Shown here one piece after another: positions 59,713 through 64,000 of a stretch of DNA of 64,000 bases. The notes beneath the pieces are model-generated. The model ran no database searches. It worked only from the letters and a program-made list of their open reading frames with translations, and was not told the DNA's origin. Source of the stretch: Derxia lacustris (GTDB lineage: Bacteria > Pseudomonadota > Gammaproteobacteria > Burkholderiales > Burkholderiaceae_E). The DNA lies in the NCBI RefSeq assembly GCF_002105195.1, contig NZ_MUHU01000002.1, positions 1 through 64,000 on the forward strand, read 5' to 3'. How positions within the stretch are numbered: the first letter of the stretch is position 1; each line of letters starts with the position of its first letter. The position numbers were made by a program, and so were the translations under genes.

Positions 59713-62400
59713 ATGGACCAGCACTACCTCAACGCGCTGTTTGCGCCCAAGTCGATCCTGGTGCTCGCAAGCAAGGAAGTCGACGGCAAGCGGCCCGCAC
59801 CGGGCCAGGCGCTGGTCGCCGCCTTGCGCGCCGGCAGCTACAACGGCGAGGTCGTCTATGCCGACGACGAGGCCACGGTGCTCGGCGAGCTGAGCCACAG
59901 CCGCTTCGATCTGGCGCTGATCGCGCTGCCGAGCGAGGAGGTCGAAGACGGCCTGCGGCTGGCCGGTCGGCTCGAATGCCGCACCGCGATCATCCTGGGC
60001 TCGGGCATTCACGGCGAGGCGGCGAGCCAGCTGGTGGCGACCGCGCGCCGGCTCGGCATCCGGCTGCTGGGGCCGAACAGCCTGGGCATGCAGCGGCCCG
60101 GCATCGGCCTCAACGCGAGCATTGCCGGCGGCCTTGCGCAACGCGGCTCGCTGGCGGTGATTTCGCAGTCGGGCGCGATCACGGCGGCGGTGCTCGACTG
60201 GGCGGTGCGCAACGGCATCGGCTTTTCGGGCGTGGCATCGGTCGGGCGCGATTCGGCGCTCGACCTGTCGGACATGCTCGATTTCTTCGGCAACGATCCG
60301 GCGACACAAAGCATCGTCGTGTACTTCGAGGGCATCTCGAATGCACGCCGCTTCATGAGCGCGCTGCGGCTGGCGGCGATCGCCAAGCCGGTGGTGGTGC
60401 TCAAGGCCGGGCATGTGCGCTTCGGTCAGGCATCGCAGGGCGGCGTTGCGGCGCGCACGCATTCGGGCGCGATGGTCGGCAGCGACGAGGTGTTCGATGC
60501 CGCGCTGCGGCGCTCGGGCGCGGTGCGGGTGCGGTCGTTCGTGCAGCTGTTCTCGGCGGTCAAGTGCCTGGCGTCGCGCTACCGGCCGGCCGGCAAGCGG
60601 CTGGCCATCATCACCAACGGCGGCGGGCCCGGCGTGCTGGCAGCCGACTGGATCAACGAGCTGGGCCTGCATCTGGGGCTGATCGGCGCCGAGCTGTTCG
60701 AGCCGCTCAAGTCCAGGCTGCCGCCGCAGGCGTCGATCAGCGACATCATCGATCTGTCGGAAGACGCCGGCGGCGAGGCCTATCGCATCGCGCTCGAAGC
60801 CGCCGCGCAGGAGCGCGACATCGATGGCGTGGTCGTCATCCACACGCCCAAGGCCGGCGTCGATCCGACCGAAGTGGCGCGCGCCGTGGTCGATGCCAAC
60901 CGCAAGCTCGGCAAGCCGCTCATCGCGACCTGGATGGGCGACGACAGCGTCGGCGAGGCGCGCGTGCTGCTGAGCGGCGCGTCGATCGCCAACTTCCGCA
61001 CCCCCGAGGCGGCGGTCGATGCCTTCCACAACATCGCGTCCTACTACGAGAACCAGCAGCTGCTGATGCAGACGCCGCCGCCGCTCAGCGATCTGGGCGA
61101 GCCCGATGTGGAAGGCGCGCGACTGCTCATCGACAGCGTGCTGGCCGAGCGCCGCAAGACCCTCACCGAGATGGAATCGAAGGCGCTGCTGTCGGCCTTC
61201 CACATTCCGGTCACGCGCACGATGCTGGCCACCACGCCGAACCAGGCCATCCTCATCGCGACCCAGCTCGGCTATCCGGTCGCGCTCAAGATCGATTCGC
61301 CCGATGTGCTGCACAAGTCGGATGTGCAGGGCGTGGCGCTCAACATCGCCAACGCGGTGCAGGTGCGCGACACCTATGTGCGCATGATGGAAACCGTGCG
61401 CAAGGCCTGTCCGGGCGCGCGCATCAACGGCATCACGATCCAGAACATGTCGGGCAAGGAGCGCGGCCGCGAGCTGTTCATCGGCCTGGTCAGCGACGCG
61501 CCGTTCGGGCCGGTGATTACCTTCGGCGCCGGCGGCACCATGGTCGAGCTGATCCGCGACCGCGTGACCGAGCTGCCGCCGCTCAACCAGTTCCTCGCGC
61601 AACGGCTCATCAACCGCGCGCGCGTCGCCGAAACCCTGGGCGAATGGCGCGGCGCGCCGGCCGTGGCCATCGACAGCATCGAGCGCGTGCTGCTGCGCGT
61701 ATCGGAAATGGTCTGCGAGCTGCCCCAGCTGCGCGAGATGGACATCAATCCGCTCATCGTCGACGAGCATGGCGCGGTGGCGGTCGATGCGCGGATTGCG
61801 CTGGAGCCGGCCGGCCATTCCACGCAGGCCTACCAGCATCTGGCGATCCTGCCCTACCCCGCCAACTGCGAGCAGCTGTGGATGCTGCCCGGCGGCGCCG
61901 AATGCCTGCTGCGCCCCATCAAGCCCGACGACGCCGAGATGCTCCAGCGCTTCGTGCGCGAGCTGTCGTCGGAAAGCCGCTACATGCGCTTCGCGTCGGC
62001 GATGCGCGAACTGTCGGCGCGCATGCTCGCGCGCTTCACGCTCATCGACTACGACCGCGAGATGGCGCTCGCTGCCGTCGCGGTCGAAAAGCATGTGGAC
62101 GAGCACGGCGAGACGGTCGAGGAGGAGCGCGTCATCGGCATCTCGCGCTACATCACCAATCCCGATTCGACCAGCTGCGAGTTCTCGCTCGTGGTGGCCG
62201 ACGACTACGCTCGCATGGGCCTGGGCCGGCGGCTGATGCACGCAATCATGGACATCGCGCGCCAGCGCGGCCTGACCGAAATCGACGGCCTGGTGCTCGC
62301 GGTGAACGACAAGATGCTCAAGCTCATGCGCGACCTCGGCTTCGAGGTGAAGAGCTATGTCGACGATCCGGAGTTCATGCTGGTGAGCCGGTCGCTCTGA
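59713..62400 (+). CDS. Pat/YfiQ-type protein lysine acetyltransferase (NDP-forming acyl-CoA synthetase–GNAT fusion)
   Basis: An 895-residue fusion. The N-terminal NDP-forming acyl-CoA synthetase-like part covers a CoA-binding domain (about 8–130, with ILGSGIHGEAA), a succinyl-CoA ligase-like domain (about 145–440, SQSGAITAAVLDWA and TNGGGPGVLAAD), and an ATP-grasp domain (about 480–700, LKIDSPDVLHKSDV). The C-terminal GNAT domain (about 725–895) shows the acetyl-CoA site RMGLGRRLMHAIM. This matches Pat/YfiQ, which acetylates acetyl-CoA synthetase and other proteins. The deacetylase gene lies 55 bases upstream, same direction. Confidence 0.92.
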   Translation: MDQHYLNALFAPKSILVLASKEVDGKRPAPGQALVAALRAGSYNGEVVYADDEATVLGELSHSRFDLALIALPSEEVEDGLRLAGRLECRTAIILGSGIHGEAASQLVATARRLGIRLLGPNSLGMQRPGIGLNASIAGGLAQRGSLAVISQSGAITAAVLDWAVRNGIGFSGVASVGRDSALDLSDMLDFFGNDPATQSIVVYFEGISNARRFMSALRLAAIAKPVVVLKAGHVRFGQASQGGVAARTHSGAMVGSDEVFDAALRRSGAVRVRSFVQLFSAVKCLASRYRPAGKRLAIITNGGGPGVLAADWINELGLHLGLIGAELFEPLKSRLPPQASISDIIDLSEDAGGEAYRIALEAAAQERDIDGVVVIHTPKAGVDPTEVARAVVDANRKLGKPLIATWMGDDSVGEARVLLSGASIANFRTPEAAVDAFHNIASYYENQQLLMQTPPPLSDLGEPDVEGARLLIDSVLAERRKTLTEMESKALLSAFHIPVTRTMLATTPNQAILIATQLGYPVALKIDSPDVLHKSDVQGVALNIANAVQVRDTYVRMMETVRKACPGARINGITIQNMSGKERGRELFIGLVSDAPFGPVITFGAGGTMVELIRDRVTELPPLNQFLAQRLINRARVAETLGEWRGAPAVAIDSIERVLLRVSEMVCELPQLREMDINPLIVDEHGAVAVDARIALEPAGHSTQAYQHLAILPYPANCEQLWMLPGGAECLLRPIKPDDAEMLQRFVRELSSESRYMRFASAMRELSARMLARFTLIDYDREMALAAVAVEKHVDEHGETVEEERVIGISRYITNPDSTSCEFSLVVADDYARMGLGRRLMHAIMDIARQRGLTEIDGLVLAVNDKMLKLMRDLGFEVKSYVDDPEFMLVSRSL

Positions 62401-62425
62401 CCGGCTCGGGCTGGGCGGCGCCGGT

Positions 62426-63025
62426 TCAGGCCGGCGCAGTCCAGCGACCGGCCAGGAACAGCTCGGCCCAGTAGGCGCCGATGATGGTCTTCACGTCGGT
62501 CACTTCGCCGCTGCGGATCCAGCCGAGCAGTTCGTCGAGCGTGGCAGTGACCACTTCGAGATGCTCATGCTCGTCGAGCTGGCGCGCGCCCGACTGTTCC
62601 AGCCCGCGCGCGAGCCAGATCTCGATGACTTCGTCGCAATAGCCGATGGCGTTGTTGATCGCGCCGAGCCGCACCCATTCGCGCGCGCGATAGCCGGTTT
62701 CCTCGTAGAGCTCGCGCTCGCCGCAGACCTGCATCGCTTCGCCGGCGTCGATCTTGCCGGCCGGGAATTCAAGGAAGACGCGCTGGAGCGGATAGCGGTA
62801 CTGGCGTTCGAGTACCACGCGACCGTCGTCGAGCAGCGGCACGATCATCACCGCGCCCGGATGAAGAATGTGCTCGCGCGTGGCGGTGCGCCCGTCCGGC
62901 ATGCGGGCCACGTCGCGCCTGACCTTCAGGAAATGACCACTGAAGACCGTCTCGCTCGACACCGTGTGCTCATCAAGCGCCGGATCGCTGGTCGAAAGAC
63001 GGGGATCGAGCTGCTTGCTGTTCAT
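62426..63025 (-). CDS. NUDIX hydrolase (ADP-ribose pyrophosphatase type)
   Basis: A 199-residue NUDIX protein. The Nudix box is visible from PAGKIDAGEAMQVCG to RELYEETGYRA (near 100–120), with the Mg-binding Glu residues in REL-EET. The N-terminal extension and the QYRYPLQRVFLEFPAG strand are typical of ADP-ribose pyrophosphatases (NudF-like). Located directly downstream of DUF2818 and nuoN in the same direction, a common betaproteobacterial order, so co-transcription is likely. Convergent with the Pat gene. Confidence 0.92.
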   Translation of the reverse strand: MNSKQLDPRLSTSDPALDEHTVSSETVFSGHFLKVRRDVARMPDGRTATREHILHPGAVMIVPLLDDGRVVLERQYRYPLQRVFLEFPAGKIDAGEAMQVCGERELYEETGYRAREWVRLGAINNAIGYCDEVIEIWLARGLEQSGARQLDEHEHLEVVTATLDELLGWIRSGEVTDVKTIIGAYWAELFLAGRWTAPA

Positions 63026-63034
63026 GCCATTTCC

Positions 63035-63355
63035 TCAGCGCGCCGGAGAGCGCCGGCGCAGATAGCGGAAAACGAAACCCGGATAGGCGGCCACCACGAA
63101 CAGGCAGGCCGTCACCGCGAAGAACTGCCATTCCTGCGGCGCAACCGGCCCGAACCGGGCCTCAATCGCGCGCCCGATCACCAGCGTGATGCCGTAAAGC
63201 AGCGCCAGTTCGATCAAGCGGAACCAGAGCGGCTTGATGACCGCCGGCGCGCGCCGGTAGGGCAGCACCGCAAACACCCGCTCGCTCGCGAACGGGAGGT
63301 TGGCGGCGATCAGCCCGACGGCAACCACGATCCAGAGACCTGCGGTGGAATCCAC
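63035..63355 (-). CDS. DUF2818 membrane protein
   Basis: A 106-residue protein with three hydrophobic segments (about 6–25, 48–63 and 77–95). It starts MDSTAGLWIVVAVGLIAANLP and has RAPAVIKPLWFRLIELALLYG. This family (DUF2818) sits just after nuoN in betaproteobacterial complex I operons and is presumed linked to NADH dehydrogenase, though its role is not defined. Lies 10 bases after nuoN and 9 bases before the NUDIX gene, so probably co-transcribed. Confidence 0.85.
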   Translation of the reverse strand: MDSTAGLWIVVAVGLIAANLPFASERVFAVLPYRRAPAVIKPLWFRLIELALLYGITLVIGRAIEARFGPVAPQEWQFFAVTACLFVVAAYPGFVFRYLRRRSPAR

Positions 63356-63365
63356 GCTGGCGCGA

Positions 63366-64000
63366 TCAGCCGGGAATGGCGAGCTTGATCGAATTGAGGC
63401 AGGCGACCATCAGGCTGTCGCCGAACAGGCCCAGCAGCAGCACCAGCGCGCCGTTGATCGCCAGCACGACATTGGCGTCGGCCGGCGCGGTGATCGGCGT
63501 GGAATGCGTCGGCTCGTCGAAGTACATGACCTTGACCACACGCAGGTAGTAGTAGGCCGCGACGAGCGAGAACATGACCGCGAAGATCGCCGTGTACAGA
63601 TGACCGGCGCCGATGGCCGCTTCGAGCACAGCCAGCTTGGCGTAGAAGCCGACGGTCGGCGGAATGCCCGCCAGCGAGAACATCAGCAGCAGCATGACGA
63701 AGGCCATCCAGGGCGAACGGCGGTTGAGGCCCTTGAGGTCGTCGATCTCGATGCAGTCGAAGCCCGCGTCGCCATCCTTGCGCGACAGCAGCATCAGCAC
63801 GCCGAAGGTGCCGAGCGTGGTCAGCACATAGACGATTACGTAGTACATCGACGCGCTGTAGGCGCTGACCGCCGCCTCGGGCGTGCCGCCGACGGTCACG
63901 CCGGACATGAAACCGAGCAGCATGAAGCCGATCTGACCGATGGCCGAGTAGGCCAGCATCCGCTTGATGTTGGTCTGGGCGATCGCAGTCAGGTTGCCGA
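63366..64000 (-). CDS. nuoN: NADH-quinone oxidoreductase subunit N (partial, C-terminal part)
   Basis: The 3' part of nuoN; the gene runs off the window at 64000, so only about the last 211 residues are seen. The membrane-helix protein has the antiporter-like [20 protein letters not shown] (Lys and Tyr in a proton-channel helix), [20 protein letters not shown] (broken helix) and the [12 protein letters not shown] segment, all characteristic of NuoN. It is one of the three proton-pumping membrane subunits of complex I; upstream nuo genes lie outside the window. Confidence 0.94.
   Translation of the reverse strand, partial: GNLTAIAQTNIKRMLAYSAIGQIGFMLLGFMSGVTVGGTPEAAVSAYSASMYYVIVYVLTTLGTFGVLMLLSRKDGDAGFDCIEIDDLKGLNRRSPWMAFVMLLLMFSLAGIPPTVGFYAKLAVLEAAIGAGHLYTAIFAVMFSLVAAYYYLRVVKVMYFDEPTHSTPITAPADANVVLAINGALVLLLGLFGDSLMVACLNSIKLAIPG

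Noticed and set aside
1..64000. CRISPR arrays, tRNA or rRNA genes, insertion sequences with transposases
   Set aside because: No regular spacer-repeat series, no tRNA-like cloverleaf with CCA-type ends, and no transposase or recombinase coding sequence was found.

Overview
This window is a GC-rich bacterial chromosome segment that looks betaproteobacterial, most likely Burkholderiales. The main evidence is the nuoN – DUF2818 – NUDIX order at the right end, two PEP-CTERM proteins, Rrf2/NsrR and Fur signals of betaproteobacterial type, and a dense Hmu haem cluster. No species is claimed.

Layout. 0–7 kb: ASST-like sulfotransferase, a PepSY membrane protein, a small secreted protein and a large TonB-dependent receptor. 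7.0–7.6 kb: an unusual divergent intergenic region with ten CAATTG hexamers and a 42-bp perfect palindrome. 7.6–19.5 kb: MscS-type channel, secreted multidomain nuclease with a PEP-CTERM protein, a PAS histidine kinase/double-receiver pair, a peptide-type binding protein, an esterase-like lipoprotein and a PRC-barrel protein. 19.5–20.2 kb: a gene-free region with DnaA-box-like 9-mers arranged as three 35-bp copies. 20.2–22.5 kb: isochorismatase-family hydrolase and NCS2-like permease. 22.6–29.8 kb: an iron-starvation block (FagA-like protein, flavodoxin, TonB haem receptor, hmuSTUV) with Fur-box-like sites. 29.9–32.5 kb: ndh, nsrR with its own NsrR site, and a phosphopantetheinyl transferase. 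32.7–36.5 kb: Lrp/DadA, a receiver-like protein lacking the phospho-acceptor Asp, and a TraB/GumN protein. 36.5–40.2 kb and 43.6–45.3 kb: two AT-richer accessory islands of small unknown genes flanking metR–metE. At 45.3–45.5 kb lies a 225-bp element made of nested, almost perfect inverted repeats. 45.5–64 kb: PhzF, Old Yellow Enzyme, second PEP-CTERM protein, M14 carboxypeptidase, YaaA, ECF-like permease with PIN protein, a BvgS-like orphan kinase, an aminotransferase, ScoAB CoA-transferase, ETF-quinone oxidoreductase, a deacetylase next to a Pat-type lysine acetyltransferase, NUDIX, DUF2818 and the 3' part of nuoN.

How genes work together. The clearest functional units are Fur-controlled haem uptake and iron sparing, NO sensing beside NDH-2, methionine synthesis under MetR, D-amino-acid/Lrp control, ketone-body/acyl-CoA electron entry (ScoAB, ETF-QO), and reversible lysine acetylation. 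The most novel-looking signals are non-coding: the nested inverted-repeat element at 45313–45537, the DnaA-box triplet at 19786–20140, and the CAATTG/palindrome region at 7072–7514.
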